From: an uncultured Parolsenella sp.
GTDB taxonomy: Bacteria; Actinomycetota; Coriobacteriia; Coriobacteriales; Atopobiaceae
Reading direction: 5' to 3'
NCBI GenBank assembly: GCA_934668375.1
Contig: CAKUNF010000007.1
Location: forward strand, 1 to 64,000
Length of the DNA stretch: 64,000 nucleotides
Part shown: positions 8,780 through 18,700 of the stretch, piece by piece
Layout of the letters: each line of letters starts with the position of its first letter
Position numbering within the stretch: the stretch's first letter is position 1
Notes under the pieces: generated by a model
Told to the model about the DNA's origin: nothing
The model's database searches: none
Seen by the model: only the letters and a program-made list of their open reading frames with translations
Position numbers and translations under genes: made by a program

Positions 8780-10096
8780 ATGAGGCTGAGCATCGAGCGC
8801 ATGACCTACGGCCCGGACGCCATCGCGCACACCGAGGAGGGCAAGACCGTCTTCGTGAGCGGCGCCGTTGCCGGAGACGTCGTGGAGGCCGAGCTCGTGA
8901 GCGACGGCAAGTCGTTCAGCAAGGCCCGTGCCACGGCCGTCCTCGAGCCGTCCCCCGCCCGAGTCAGCTGCGGCTGGCCGCTTGCGTCCGTCCTGGGCTG
9001 CGCTCCCTGGGCGTCCATGGCCTACGACGCCCAGCTTGAGGCAAAGCGCGCCAACGTCGTGGACGCCCTCGCCCGCGTGGGCCACCTCGCAGACGCCGAC
9101 GAGCTCGTCAGGCCCTGCGAGGCGCCGGGCAGCCCCTGGCGCTACCGCAACAAGGCGGAGCTCGCGTTCGTGCGCGACGGGCGACGGGCCACGCTCGGCA
9201 TACACGCGCTCGATGGCTCCACGGTCATCAAGGTCGATGACTTCCCCCTGCTCGACACCCCGGCAAAGGGCCCCGCCGCGAAGATAGTGAAGAACGTCTC
9301 GGGGGCGCTGGGATATCTCGCAGGGTCCCACGACCTCGACATCGAGCGCGTGGGAATCAGGCGTTCGAGCCGCACCGGCGACGTCGAGGTTGCCATCTGG
9401 ACGCCTACCGGCGCGTTCCCGCGCGCCCAGGCCTGCCGCGTGCTCGAGAACGCAGGCGCCACCTCCATTGTCCGCATCATGACGAAGGGGCCCTCGAAGG
9501 CGCGCAAGGTTGCTGGCGTGGAGCGGCTCTCCGGCGCCGGCAGTTGGAGCGAGCGCATCGCCGGAAACGTGATGCGCCTCTCGGCCCCGAGCTTCTTCCA
9601 GGTGAACACCGCCGGAGCCGAGAAGCTCGTCGACCTCGTGCTCGACGCGCTCGACCCACGCGAGGAAGACGTCGCCATGGACCTGTACTCGGGAGCGGGC
9701 ACGTTCACGCTGCCGCTCGCGCGCTACACGAGCTTCGTTGACGCCGTGGAGTCCTACGGGCCGGCCGTGAGGGACCTGCGACGCAACCTCGAGGAGGCAC
9801 GCCTCGACAACGTCGATGCCGTCGGCGGAGACGCAGACCGGGAGTTCCCCGATGACGAGGCGGACATCATCGTCGTCGACCCGCCGCGCGCCGGCCTCGC
9901 CGAGAACGTCGTGCGCCAGCTCTCCGACCAGCCGGCACGAGCCATCGCCTACGTGAGCTGCGACCCCGCCACCCTAGCCCGCGACCTCGCGCGCTTCCGA
10001 GAGGTCGGCACGTTCGAGGTCGAGAGCGTGACGCCCGTCGACCTGTTCCCGCAGACGTTCCACGTCGAGACGGTGACGAAGCTCGTCAGGCACTAG
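8780..10096 (+). CDS. Class I SAM-dependent RNA (uracil-C5) methyltransferase, RlmD/RumA family
   Basis: A 438-aa member of the TrmA/RumA/RlmD family, which methylates C5 of uridine in tRNA or 23S rRNA. An N-terminal TRAM domain occupies residues about 1-60. YRNKAELAF, FFQVNT, the SAM-binding DLYSGAGTFTL, DPPRAGL and the nucleophile motif SCDP near 392 follow in the expected order. The [4Fe-4S] ligand set is incomplete. The usual CGGC is CAPW, and the later Cys before PL is Phe (DDFPLLD), leaving two of four ligands. Start at 8780 is set by AAGGAG 6 nt upstream, not by the open frame that begins inside ppk1. Which uridine it modifies cannot be read from sequence. Confidence 0.87.
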   Translation: MRLSIERMTYGPDAIAHTEEGKTVFVSGAVAGDVVEAELVSDGKSFSKARATAVLEPSPARVSCGWPLASVLGCAPWASMAYDAQLEAKRANVVDALARVGHLADADELVRPCEAPGSPWRYRNKAELAFVRDGRRATLGIHALDGSTVIKVDDFPLLDTPAKGPAAKIVKNVSGALGYLAGSHDLDIERVGIRRSSRTGDVEVAIWTPTGAFPRAQACRVLENAGATSIVRIMTKGPSKARKVAGVERLSGAGSWSERIAGNVMRLSAPSFFQVNTAGAEKLVDLVLDALDPREEDVAMDLYSGAGTFTLPLARYTSFVDAVESYGPAVRDLRRNLEEARLDNVDAVGGDADREFPDDEADIIVVDPPRAGLAENVVRQLSDQPARAIAYVSCDPATLARDLARFREVGTFEVESVTPVDLFPQTFHVETVTKLVRH

Positions 10097-10108
10097 ACAT
10101 ATCACGCG

Positions 10109-10141
10109 TGTGCCCAAAAGTGACCGACACTTTTGGGCACA
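10109..10141. repeat. Perfect 14-bp inverted repeat with 5-nt loop
   Basis: TGTGCCCAAAAGTG (10109-10122) and its exact reverse complement (10128-10141) flank ACCGA. It lies between the methyltransferase stop and the DJ-1 gene, 41 nt before that ATG. It has no T tail in either direction, so it is either an operator or a REP-like element, or a hairpin at the methyltransferase 3' end. Confidence 0.8.
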
Positions 10142-10181
10142 GTACTATTGACGCAAAGAACGACGTACACGGGAGGCACGC

Positions 10182-10733
10182 ATGGCCAAGGTAGCGATTC
10201 TTCTGGCAGACGGGTTCGAGACGATCGAGGCGCTGGCGCCCGCGGATGTGCTGAGGCGTGGCGGGCAGGACGTGGCACTCGTCACGATCAACGAAAAGCC
10301 GCAAGTCACAACGGCTCAAGGCATCGGCATCAAGTGCGACGCCACGCTCGTGGGCTATGACTTTGCGGACTGCGACCTCATCGTCTTGCCCGGTGGCATG
10401 CCCGGCACGACCAACCTGCGTGCCAACGAGCGTGTCTGCGAGCTCACGCGCGAGTTTTTGGCCACGCGCAAACTCGGCGCCATCTGCGCGGCACCCTCGA
10501 TTCTCGCCGAGCTGGGGCTGCTCGAGGGACGCACGGCCACGTGCTACCCGGGATGCGAGGGAGCCTTCCCCCAGGGGGTGAGGCCCGCCAAGCTCGGCGT
10601 CTACGCGGACGGCAACCTCGTCACGGCCTCTGGCCCCGGCTATGCCGCGGACTTTGGCCTGGCGCTTCTCGAGCTACTCGAGGGCAAGGACGCGGCAGAC
10701 CGCGTGGCCGCCGGCATGCTCGTGGAGAGGTAG
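10182..10733 (+). CDS. DJ-1/PfpI family protein
   Basis: A 183-aa single-domain DJ-1/ThiJ/PfpI protein, the usual length. The conserved Glu of the active site is in DGFETIEALAP near residue 15. The nucleophilic Cys is in GAICAAPSILAE near 102, followed by ATCYPGCE and the C-terminal GPGYAADFGLALLELLEG. Relatives act as protein or nucleotide deglycases, chaperones or glyoxalases, so the exact role is open. It heads a cluster with maf (4-nt gap), a P1 peptidase and a HAD phosphatase, all on the plus strand with short gaps. A perfect inverted repeat upstream could be its regulatory site. GGGAGG lies 7 nt before the ATG. Confidence 0.9.
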   Translation: MAKVAILLADGFETIEALAPADVLRRGGQDVALVTINEKPQVTTAQGIGIKCDATLVGYDFADCDLIVLPGGMPGTTNLRANERVCELTREFLATRKLGAICAAPSILAELGLLEGRTATCYPGCEGAFPQGVRPAKLGVYADGNLVTASGPGYAADFGLALLELLEGKDAADRVAAGMLVER

Positions 10734-10737
10734 CGTC

Positions 10738-11349
10738 ATGTCCCTCTTTGACCTCCCCGCCCGCGTTGGCCGCCTCGTGCTCGCAAGTGGGTCGCCCAGG
10801 CGCTCGCAGCTCCTGAGAGAGGCGGGATTCGACCCCGTCGTGATGCCACAGGACGTGGACGAGACGCCCCTTGAGAACGAGAAGCCCTATGACCTCGTGG
10901 ACAGGCTCGCATCGCTCAAGGCGCACGCCGCCCTCTCCCAGGCTCATCCGGGAGATCTCATCCTTGCGGCGGACACCACCGTTGCCCTCAACGGAAGCGA
11001 GCTCGGAAAGCCCCAGGACGAGCGAGAGGCCCGCGACATGCTGCGCAGGCTCTCTGGCCGCGGCCATGACGTCTACACGGGCGTTCGCCTCATCCACGTT
11101 CGCCAAGACGGCTCCGCACGCGAGACAGCCACAAGCGAGCAGACCTACGTCATGTTCTTTGACCTCAGCGAGGAAGAGATTGCGGACTACGTTGCCACTG
11201 GCGAGCCGCTCGACAAGGCGGGCGCCTATGGCATCCAGGGGCTTGGCCGCGCCTTCGTGCGCGCCATCGATGGCGACTACTTCAACGTCGTGGGCCTGCC
11301 CATGGCCCGGACGCTTCGCGCCATGGCTCACCTTCTCGAGGAGGAATGA
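10738..11349 (+). CDS. maf: Maf-like nucleoside triphosphate pyrophosphatase
   Basis: A 203-aa Maf/YhdE family protein. Such enzymes hydrolyse dTTP, UTP or modified nucleotides to the monophosphate and pyrophosphate. LASGSPRRSQLL near the N-terminus binds phosphate. DTTVALNGSELGKPQD near 80 carries the catalytic Asp. SGRGHDVYTGV and GAYGIQGLG complete the family signature. Start at 10738 follows GGAGAGG at the end of the DJ-1 gene, so the two are translationally close. The longer open frame reaching back into the DJ-1 gene is not used. Confidence 0.93.
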   Translation: MSLFDLPARVGRLVLASGSPRRSQLLREAGFDPVVMPQDVDETPLENEKPYDLVDRLASLKAHAALSQAHPGDLILAADTTVALNGSELGKPQDEREARDMLRRLSGRGHDVYTGVRLIHVRQDGSARETATSEQTYVMFFDLSEEEIADYVATGEPLDKAGAYGIQGLGRAFVRAIDGDYFNVVGLPMARTLRAMAHLLEEE

Positions 11350-11355
11350 GGACCC

Positions 11356-12447
11356 ATGTCAAGGCAGATTGGCGGACGCACGGTGTCTGACGAAAGGACG
11401 CTCAAGGCGCCAGATGACCTAGCGGCCCGAGAAGAAGGCGTTCCAGCGGCAACGGTAGCCGACGTCTCCCAGATCCCCGGCATCCGCATCGCCCACCACA
11501 CGGACGAGGAGAGCGGCACGGGCTGCACGGTCATCGTGTGCCCGGCCGGCGCTACCGGCGCGGTCGACGTCCGCGGCGGCGCCCCGGCAACGCGCGAGAC
11601 GGACCTCCTGCGCCCCGAGGAGACGGTCGACGTGCTGCACGCCGTCGTGCTCTCGGGTGGCAGCGCCTATGGCCTTGCGACCTCGGTGGGCGTGACCGAG
11701 GAGCTCGAGCGCCGAGGTATCGGCCTCGACGTTCAGGTAGGCGTCGTGCCCATCGTGAGTGAGGCGTGCCTGTTCGACCTTGGGTTCGCAAATCCGAGGG
11801 TGAGGCCCACGGCCTCAGATGGAGCGCGCGCCTGCGCGCTCGCGCTTGACAATGCCCCCACTCCCCTGCCGCGCGGCAACGTGGGAGCCGGCACCGGATG
11901 CACGGTGGGCAAGCTCGGAGGTCCCTCGCTTGCCATGAAGGCCGGACTCGGCACGGACGTCGAGCAGGCAGGGCCCCTGCTGTGCGGCGCCGTGGCAGCC
12001 GTCAACGCGTGCGGCAACGTCGTCGATCCAGACACCGGAGAGGTCATCGCAGGCATGCGGGCACAGGACGGCAGCGGATTCGTCGACGAGTGCGAGCTTG
12101 CCCTGTCCATGGCCGCGCGCATGCCGCTCGATTCCGGACGCGGCGAGGACGCACGTCCTCCCATGCGCACGAACACGACCATCTCATGCGTTGTCACGAA
12201 TGCCAAGCTCACGAAGGCCCAGGCCACGAAGGTGGCCCAGATGGCGGCTGACGCCTACGCCCATGCCATCCGCCCCACGCACACCACCAACGACGGCGAC
12301 ACCGTCTTTGTCATGGCCACCGGCGAGGTCGAGGTCCCCGTTGACGTCGCGGGCATCCTCGCGACGCGTGCGCTCGAGCGCGCCATCGCCGACGGCGCGA
12401 GGAGCGCCGCGACGCTCCATGGCCTCCCCGGGGCCGCAAGCCTGTAG
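11356..12447 (+). CDS. P1 (DmpA/S58) family peptidase
   Basis: A 363-aa member of the DmpA/L-aminopeptidase-D-esterase family. Visible family blocks are IPGIRIAHHTDEESGTGCTVI, RGGAPATRETDLL, VVLSGGSAYGLAT, the glycine-rich GNVGAGTGCTVGKLGG, and DGDTVFVMATGE near the C-terminus. The substrate may be a short peptide, an amide or a beta-peptide; this is inference from relatives. It begins 6 nt after maf with AGGA 6 nt before the ATG, so it belongs to the DJ-1/maf operon. The first 35 residues are polar and not conserved. Autocleavage, known for DmpA, cannot be confirmed from the sequence. Confidence 0.87.
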   Translation: MSRQIGGRTVSDERTLKAPDDLAAREEGVPAATVADVSQIPGIRIAHHTDEESGTGCTVIVCPAGATGAVDVRGGAPATRETDLLRPEETVDVLHAVVLSGGSAYGLATSVGVTEELERRGIGLDVQVGVVPIVSEACLFDLGFANPRVRPTASDGARACALALDNAPTPLPRGNVGAGTGCTVGKLGGPSLAMKAGLGTDVEQAGPLLCGAVAAVNACGNVVDPDTGEVIAGMRAQDGSGFVDECELALSMAARMPLDSGRGEDARPPMRTNTTISCVVTNAKLTKAQATKVAQMAADAYAHAIRPTHTTNDGDTVFVMATGEVEVPVDVAGILATRALERAIADGARSAATLHGLPGAASL

Positions 12448-12468
12448 GCAAACGAGTCAGGAGAGCAT

Positions 12469-13296
12469 ATGTACCGAATCGTCGCCAGTGACATGGACGA
12501 GACGTTTCTCGACGGCCGTCACGAGATCCCACCGGCAAACCTCGAGGCGCTCGCGCGCATGAGGGAGCTTGGGGTGCTGTTCGTCCCCAGCTCGGGGCGT
12601 GGCTACCTCTCCATCATGGACAACTTCGCAGGCGTCGACCCCGCCCTCATGGAGGGCACGTACGTGCTCTCCTACAACGGGGCCAACATCAACCGCTATG
12701 GCGACCCAACTCCCCTGTGCGAGAGCGAGCTCGACCATGGCCTCGCAAACGAGCTGTGGGAGCTCGGCATCAGGCATGGGCTGGGACTTCATGCCTACAC
12801 GCCAGACTGCCACATCTACGTGCGAGACCTGCCCGAGTCCGAGCGTACCTACCTCTCGAGCCTCAAGCGCATCGTGGAGCACGACGAGCCGAACCTCGAC
12901 GCATTCCCCGTCGTCTCCAAGATGCTATTCATGAACGAGGACCTCGCATGGCTTCACGAGTTCGCTCGCGAGCATGTCGAGCCCCTGCTTGGAGGTCGGG
13001 CGGAGATCACGTATTCATCCGGTCGCTACCTCGAGGTCATTCCCGCGGGCGTCAACAAGGGCACGGGTCTCGCGAAGCTCGCCGAGATGCTGGGCATCGA
13101 TGTGTCCGAGACCATCGGCATCGGAGACTCCGCAAACGACCGCGAGATGATCGAGGCCGCCGGCCTTGGTGTGGGCGTGGCCAACATAACGGACGACGTG
13201 AGACCCCTGTGTGACGTCGTGCTCAAGACGCGCGGCGAGGACGGCGCCTTCATGGAGCTCGTCGAGAGCGTCATTGAGCCGAGCATGGGCAAGTAA
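12469..13296 (+). CDS. Cof-type HAD family phosphatase
   Basis: A 275-aa HAD hydrolase of the Cof/YidA subfamily, probably dephosphorylating a sugar phosphate or flavin nucleotide. Motif I is DMDETFLD near residue 8 and motif II is PSSGRGY. A C2-type cap sits in the middle, and motif IV is GIGDSANDREMIEAAG near 220 after the conserved Lys in NKGTGLAKL. The substrate cannot be predicted. It is the last gene of the plus-strand cluster, starting 21 nt after the peptidase with AGGAG before the ATG, and is followed directly by a two-way terminator facing ffh. Confidence 0.9.
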   Translation: MYRIVASDMDETFLDGRHEIPPANLEALARMRELGVLFVPSSGRGYLSIMDNFAGVDPALMEGTYVLSYNGANINRYGDPTPLCESELDHGLANELWELGIRHGLGLHAYTPDCHIYVRDLPESERTYLSSLKRIVEHDEPNLDAFPVVSKMLFMNEDLAWLHEFAREHVEPLLGGRAEITYSSGRYLEVIPAGVNKGTGLAKLAEMLGIDVSETIGIGDSANDREMIEAAGLGVGVANITDDVRPLCDVVLKTRGEDGAFMELVESVIEPSMGK

Positions 13297-13318
13297 TACG
13301 AGCTCAAAGCCACTAGAC

Positions 13319-13358
13319 AAGAGGGCCGCCCCGCGTAGGTTCGCGAGGCGGCCCTCTT
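13319..13358. terminator. Bidirectional terminator between HAD gene and ffh
   Basis: Arms AAGAGGGCCGCC (13319-13330) and GGCGGCCCTCTT (13347-13356 plus TT) pair over 12 bp around a 16-nt loop. It lies between convergent genes, 22 nt after each stop codon, so it can serve both. Confidence 0.85.
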
Positions 13359-13380
13359 TGGCGATTCCAATAAAGACGAG

Positions 13381-14775
13381 CTAGAACGGCATCTTGCCGC
13401 CGGGCATGCCGCCACCCATGCCCATGTTCTTCATCATCTGCTGCAGCTGACGCTTCTGCTGCTTGCGGTTGCCGCCCGTGCCCATCATGCCGCGAACCTT
13501 GCCCATCATCTTGTTCATCTCGCCCCACTGCTTCATGAGCTGGTTGACCTCCTGCACGGAATGGCCGGAGCCTCGGGCGATGCGGGCGCGACGCATGCCG
13601 TTGATGGTCTTGGGACGCGCACGCTCCTCCTTGGTCATGGAGTAGATGATGGACTCGATTGAGCGCATCTGCTCCTCGGTGTTGTCGCCACCCATCTGAC
13701 GCAGCGCCTTGTCGCCGCCGGGCAGCATACCCAAGATCTTGCCCACGCCGCCCATCTTGCGAATCTGCTTCATCTGGGCGAGCATGTCGTCCATCGTGAA
13801 GCCCTCGCGCAGCATGCGCTCGGCGTCCTCCGCCGCCGCGGCGTCGGCGTTTGCCTGGGCCGTCTCGATGATGCCCACGACGTCGCCCATGCCCAGGATG
13901 CGCTTGGCCATGCGATCGGGGTGGAACACCTCGAGGGAGTCGGGCTTCTCGCCCATGGAGACGAACTTGATGGGCTTGCCGGTCACGGCACGCACGGACA
14001 GGGCGCCACCGCCACGGGCGTCGCCATCGAGCTTGGACATGATGACGCCGTCGAAGTCAGTGCGCTCGGCAAACTCGGTCACGACGTTCACGATGTCCTG
14101 GCCCGTCATGGCATCGACCACCATGAGCACCTGATCGGGCTTCACGGCGCGCTTGATGTCTACGGCCTCCTGCATCATGAGCTCGTCGATCTGCAGGCGA
14201 CCAGCCGTGTCCACGATCACCACGTCACGCAGGTGGTCGATGGCGTCTCGCACGGCCTCGCCCGCAATGGCAACGGCGTCCTTGCCGTCACCACGGTAGA
14301 CCGGCACGCCGATCTCTCCGCCGAGGGTCTCGAGCTGGTCTGCGGCGGCGGGACGGTGCGTGTCGCACGCGGCAAGCTCGGGCGAGCGCCCCTGCTTCTT
14401 GAGCATGTAGGCGAGCTTGGCGGCCGCGGTCGTCTTGCCCGAGCCCTGCAGGCCCACGAGCATGATGACGTTGGGCGTTCGGTTCTGCATGAGCGTGAGC
14501 TTGCTCTCCGAGGAGCCAAGCAACTCGGTGAGCTCGTCGAGCACGACCTTGACGACGTTTTGGGCAGGCGTGAGCGAGCTCAGGATGTCGGCCGTGAGGC
14601 AGCGCTGCTTGCAGCGGGCAACGAAGTCCTTGACGACGCGGAAGTTGACGTCCGCCTCGAGAAGGGCCATGCGAATCTCTCGCATGGCGACGTTGATGTC
14701 GTCCTCGGTGAGCTTGCCCTTGCCACGAAGCTTGTCGAAGGTGTCTGTGAGTCGATCGGAGAGGGAGTCGAACAT
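13381..14775 (-). CDS. ffh: Signal recognition particle protein Ffh (SRP54)
   Basis: The GTPase subunit of SRP, which binds signal peptides on nascent chains and the 4.5S/6S RNA. The 464-aa protein has the N domain (1-85), then the G domain with P-loop GLQGSGKTTAA near 105. DTHRPAAADQL, DTAGR near 187 and SKLDGDARGG near 245 follow. A Met-rich M domain (about 300-464) ends in a GMGGGMPGGKMPF tail. Length is normal. GAGGAG lies 6 nt before the ATG. It follows ftsY by 48 nt on the same strand, so the SRP and its receptor are probably co-expressed with smc and rnc. Confidence 0.98.
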   Translation of the reverse strand: MFDSLSDRLTDTFDKLRGKGKLTEDDINVAMREIRMALLEADVNFRVVKDFVARCKQRCLTADILSSLTPAQNVVKVVLDELTELLGSSESKLTLMQNRTPNVIMLVGLQGSGKTTAAAKLAYMLKKQGRSPELAACDTHRPAAADQLETLGGEIGVPVYRGDGKDAVAIAGEAVRDAIDHLRDVVIVDTAGRLQIDELMMQEAVDIKRAVKPDQVLMVVDAMTGQDIVNVVTEFAERTDFDGVIMSKLDGDARGGGALSVRAVTGKPIKFVSMGEKPDSLEVFHPDRMAKRILGMGDVVGIIETAQANADAAAAEDAERMLREGFTMDDMLAQMKQIRKMGGVGKILGMLPGGDKALRQMGGDNTEEQMRSIESIIYSMTKEERARPKTINGMRRARIARGSGHSVQEVNQLMKQWGEMNKMMGKVRGMMGTGGNRKQQKRQLQQMMKNMGMGGGMPGGKMPF

Positions 14776-14823
14776 GCTTGTCTCCTCAATGGTGCAGCGT
14801 AGATGGTCTGACGGATACGCGCC

Positions 14824-15723
14824 CTACAGGCTCTCGCCCACGAGGGCGCGGCAGAAGTCGAGCGCGTCGAAGCGCTGGAGGTCCTCCATGGACTCGCCAA
14901 CGCCGATGCGGTAGATGGGCAGCCCAAGGCGGCTCGCGATCGAGACCGCGATGCCACCCTTCGACGTGCCGTCGAGCTTCGTGACGATGAGGCCGTCGAG
15001 GTCGAGGGCCTCGTTGAACTCCTTGGCCTGGTTGAGGCCGTTCTGGCCGGTCGTGGCGTCCACGACGAGCACGACCGTCACGGGCATCTGCGCGCGCTTG
15101 CGCGTGACCGAGACGACCTTCGCGAGCTCGCGCATGAGCTCGGGGCTCGTGTGGAGGCGTCCCGCCGTGTCAAGCAGCACGAGCTCGGAACCCTGCCTCT
15201 CGGCGCTCTCGATGACGTCGTAGCACACGCTCGCCGGGTCTGCGCCACGCTCGCGCGTGACGACCTCCACGCCCGAGCGCTCGCCCCAGACCTTGAGCTG
15301 CTCGATGGCGGCGGCGCGGAACGTGTCGGCGCCGCCGATGAGGACGGACGTGCCACGCTCCTTGGCAGCTCCCGCGAGCTTGCCCACGGTCGTGGTCTTG
15401 CCGGCGCCGTTGATGCCCACGAAGATGACGCAGCTCGGGGTGTCGTCGAACGGGTCGCGCTCGGCGCTCGGGAATGCCTCGGCGAGACGCTTGGCGAGGG
15501 CCTCGCGCATCTGGTCCGCCGTGCGCAGCGCCTGCTTGGCGGAGAGCTCGCGCAGGTCGTCCACGACCTGCATGGCGACCTCGGGGCCGATGTCGCCCAT
15601 GACGAGCGTGTCCTCGAGGTCCTCCCAGAACTGCTCGTCAACCTCGCCGCCCATGTAGAAGATCTGGTTGAGGGCCTCCCTCGACTTCTCGAGGCCCTTC
15701 CTCAAGCGGTCAGCAAGCCCCAT
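14824..15723 (-). CDS. ftsY: Signal recognition particle receptor FtsY
   Basis: The SRP receptor GTPase at the membrane. The 299-aa protein contains only the NG core: four-helix N domain, P-loop GINGAGKTTTVGKLA near 105, DTAGRLHTSPELM near 190, and TKLDGTSKGG near 245. The acidic A domain found in Escherichia coli FtsY is absent, as in many Gram-positive bacteria, so membrane contact would use the N-terminal helix (MGLADRLRKGLEKSRE). Its ATG overlaps the smc stop as TGATG, indicating translational coupling to smc. Confidence 0.97.
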   Translation of the reverse strand: MGLADRLRKGLEKSREALNQIFYMGGEVDEQFWEDLEDTLVMGDIGPEVAMQVVDDLRELSAKQALRTADQMREALAKRLAEAFPSAERDPFDDTPSCVIFVGINGAGKTTTVGKLAGAAKERGTSVLIGGADTFRAAAIEQLKVWGERSGVEVVTRERGADPASVCYDVIESAERQGSELVLLDTAGRLHTSPELMRELAKVVSVTRKRAQMPVTVVLVVDATTGQNGLNQAKEFNEALDLDGLIVTKLDGTSKGGIAVSIASRLGLPIYRIGVGESMEDLQRFDALDFCRALVGESL

Positions 15724-18700
15724 CAGGCATCGACCACCTTTCCTGTCGCGCGGTCTAGCCGCTGGGATACAACATGGCTCACGCCGTCTGCCTGCATGGA
15801 GACGCCGTACAGGACGTCTGCCTGCTCCATCGTGCGCCGCTGGTGGGAGATGACGATGAGCTGCGTCGTCTCCTTGAGCTGCTCGATGGCGTCGAGCAGC
15901 TTGTCGAGGTTCGAGTCATCCAGGGCGGCCTCGACCTCGTCAAACACGTAGAAGGGCACGGTGCGCGTGCGGTAGACGGCAAAGAGCAGCGCAAGGGCCG
16001 TGAGCGACTTCTCGCCACCGCTCATGAGCGTCATCTTGGCGATGCGCTTGCCCCTCGGCTGCGCCACGACCTCGATGCCCGTCTCGGCAGGGTGGTCGGG
16101 ATCGGTCATCTCGAGGTGCGCCCTGCCGCCGGGGAAGAGCATGCCGAAGATCTCGACGAAGTTGGCGTTGACGGCCTCGAACGTCTGGAGGAACTGGCGT
16201 CGCATCTTGCGGTCGATGGCGCTCGTGATCTTCTGGAGGGCAGAGCGCGCGCTCTCGAGGTCGGCGAGCTGGGCGCCGATGTAGTCCGCACGCTCCTTGA
16301 GCTTCGTGTACTCGTCCATCGCCACCTGGTTCACGGGACCGAGCCCGTCAATCTGGCGGCGCAGGGAGGCCACCTCGCGCTCGCAGGCCTCGCGGTCCTC
16401 GGGCTCAGGCATCTGGAGGGCCTCCTCGAGCACATGGCGACCGTCTGCGGTGATGGCGGCAATCGCCTGCTCCACGCGCACCTCGAGCTTGCCGGACTCG
16501 ACCTTGAGGTTGCCCTGCTCTGCCTTGGCACGCTCAAGCTCGGCCGTGACGTCCGCCACCTGCTGGCGGGCGTCGCCGATCGTCTTCTTGAGCGAGTCCG
16601 AGTCTGCCTCGGCCAGGCTCGCGCGGTCGCGCAGGCGCTGGGCCCACGTGAGCGCGCAGGCGTGTATGGCCTCATAGCGCTCGTGAAGCGGGTCGATGCG
16701 CAGACGAAGGACCTCCAGCGAGCGCGCGCCCTCCTCGGCGGCACGGGCGCGCTCGGCGAGCTCGTCAATGCGACGGGAGAGCTCGGCATCGCGCTCGTCC
16801 AGGTGGCGGAGGCGCTCTCGCGACGTCGCGAGCGACAGGCGCGCGTCCGCGGCCTTCTTGGCTGCCTCGTCCTCGGCGCGCGACGCCTCACGGCGCCTGG
16901 CGCCGGCCTCCTGCACGAGACGGTCGAGCTCCGAGAGGCGCTGTTTGCCCTCGACGATCTTGCCCTTGAGCTCCTCGAGACGCGGGCGCGCGGACTTGGC
17001 GCGCTCGGCGGCCGCCTCACGGCGCGAGACCACCTGCGAGCGCTCGTCCTCGGCATGACTCACCTGCGAGTCAAGGCGTCCTATCTCGGAGTTTGCCGAG
17101 TCGCGCTCACCCCTGAGGCGAGAGACGGCGCCGGAGGCGTCGCTTGCGGCCTCGCGGGCACGCGCCAGCTCGTCGGCGGCCACGTCGACGCGCTCGGACG
17201 CCTGGGCCACGTCCTGCTCGCACGCGCTCACGCGCGCCTCGAGGGCGGGGACCTGCTCCTCGAGCTCGGCGATGCGGCGCCGGCGCTCGAGCGTTCCCGC
17301 GGCGGCGCCGGCGGAGACTCCCGCCTGCGTGCGCCCATCCGGCAGCGCCATGACGCCGTCTGTCGTGACGTAGGTGAGCGCGGGGTTTGCCGCGTGCGCT
17401 CGCACGGCCTCGCTCGGGGTCTCAACGATGCGAATGTCACCAAGCAGGCGCTCGACGAGCCCACGGGCCTCGTCGCTCACGCCCAGGCGATCGACGAGTC
17501 GCTCTCCGGCGCCGCTCGATGCCTCGGGTGAGCTCTCGGAAAGGTTGAGCACGGAAAGCGAGCCGCTTGCGCCCTGGGCGTCGCGGGCGGCATCCATGAT
17601 GCGGGCCACGTCATCGCCGCAGGCCACGATGGGAGCCGCAAGGGTCTCCCCCAACAGGCGCTCGACGAGCGAGTCGAGCTCGGCAGGAGCGCTCACCACA
17701 TCCGCGAGGCGACAGCGCACGAGCGAGGAGAGCTCGCCAGAGGAGAGCACGCGGCTCTCGAGCGAGCCCTTGTCGGCACCGAGCTGGGCATCGACGTCTC
17801 GAAGCGCGCGCAGCGTTGCCTCTGCCTGCGCGAGCGCGCCACGCGCCTCCTCAAGCTCATGGCGAGCGGCAGACGCGGCCCCTCTCGCCTCGTCATGGCT
17901 CGCCGCACGCTCGGAGATGGCGGCCTTTGCCTTCTCGGCGCGCTGCGTGGCCTCGGCAAGCTCGCCCTCGAGCTCCTCGAGGCGGCCCCTCCTGCTCTCG
18001 AGTGCGGCACGGGTCGTCTCGAGCGTCTCCTCGATCTGGTCGATGCGACTCGCGAACATCTGGTCCTCGACCTCGGCGTTGGAGATCTCGTCGCTGAGCT
18101 TGGCGTGGTCGAGCGTGGCACGGTCGAGCTCGTGCTGGCAGTTCCTCTGCTCGCTCGAGAGCCTCGCCTGCTCCGAACCCGCCTCGCGCCTCGCCGCCGT
18201 GGCGTCCTTTGCCGCGGGCTCGAGACGGGCCACGTCCTTGGCAAGGCTGTCGACGGCCGCGCGCGTCTCGCACAGGCGCGCGGAGACGTCCTCGCGCTCA
18301 GAGAGCGCCTCGGCGCGCTGGCGCTCCACCTGTGAGAGCGTCAGGCGCGTCTCGGAGAGGCGGTCCACCATGTTGCGGCCCTTCTCCTCGAGCAGACGCA
18401 TGTCGCTCTCGAGGCGGCCCAGGATGTCGGCGCAGCGACGGCGCTGCTCGCCGAGGTCACCCACGAACAGGCCCTTCTGCTCGAGCATGCTCTGGAGCTT
18501 CTCGAGCTCACGGGTCTTCTCGTCCACGCGGAACTGCGCGAGCTCGATGGCCGCCGCAGCCTCGTTGCTCCTGCCCTGGAGCTCGCCCCACTGCTGCTGG
18601 AGGCGGCGGACGTCGTCCACGGCAAGCTGGCAGGTGAGCTCGGAGAGCCGCGCGTAGAGCTCGTTGTAGCGCTTGGCGCGGTCCACCTGGCGCTCGAGCG

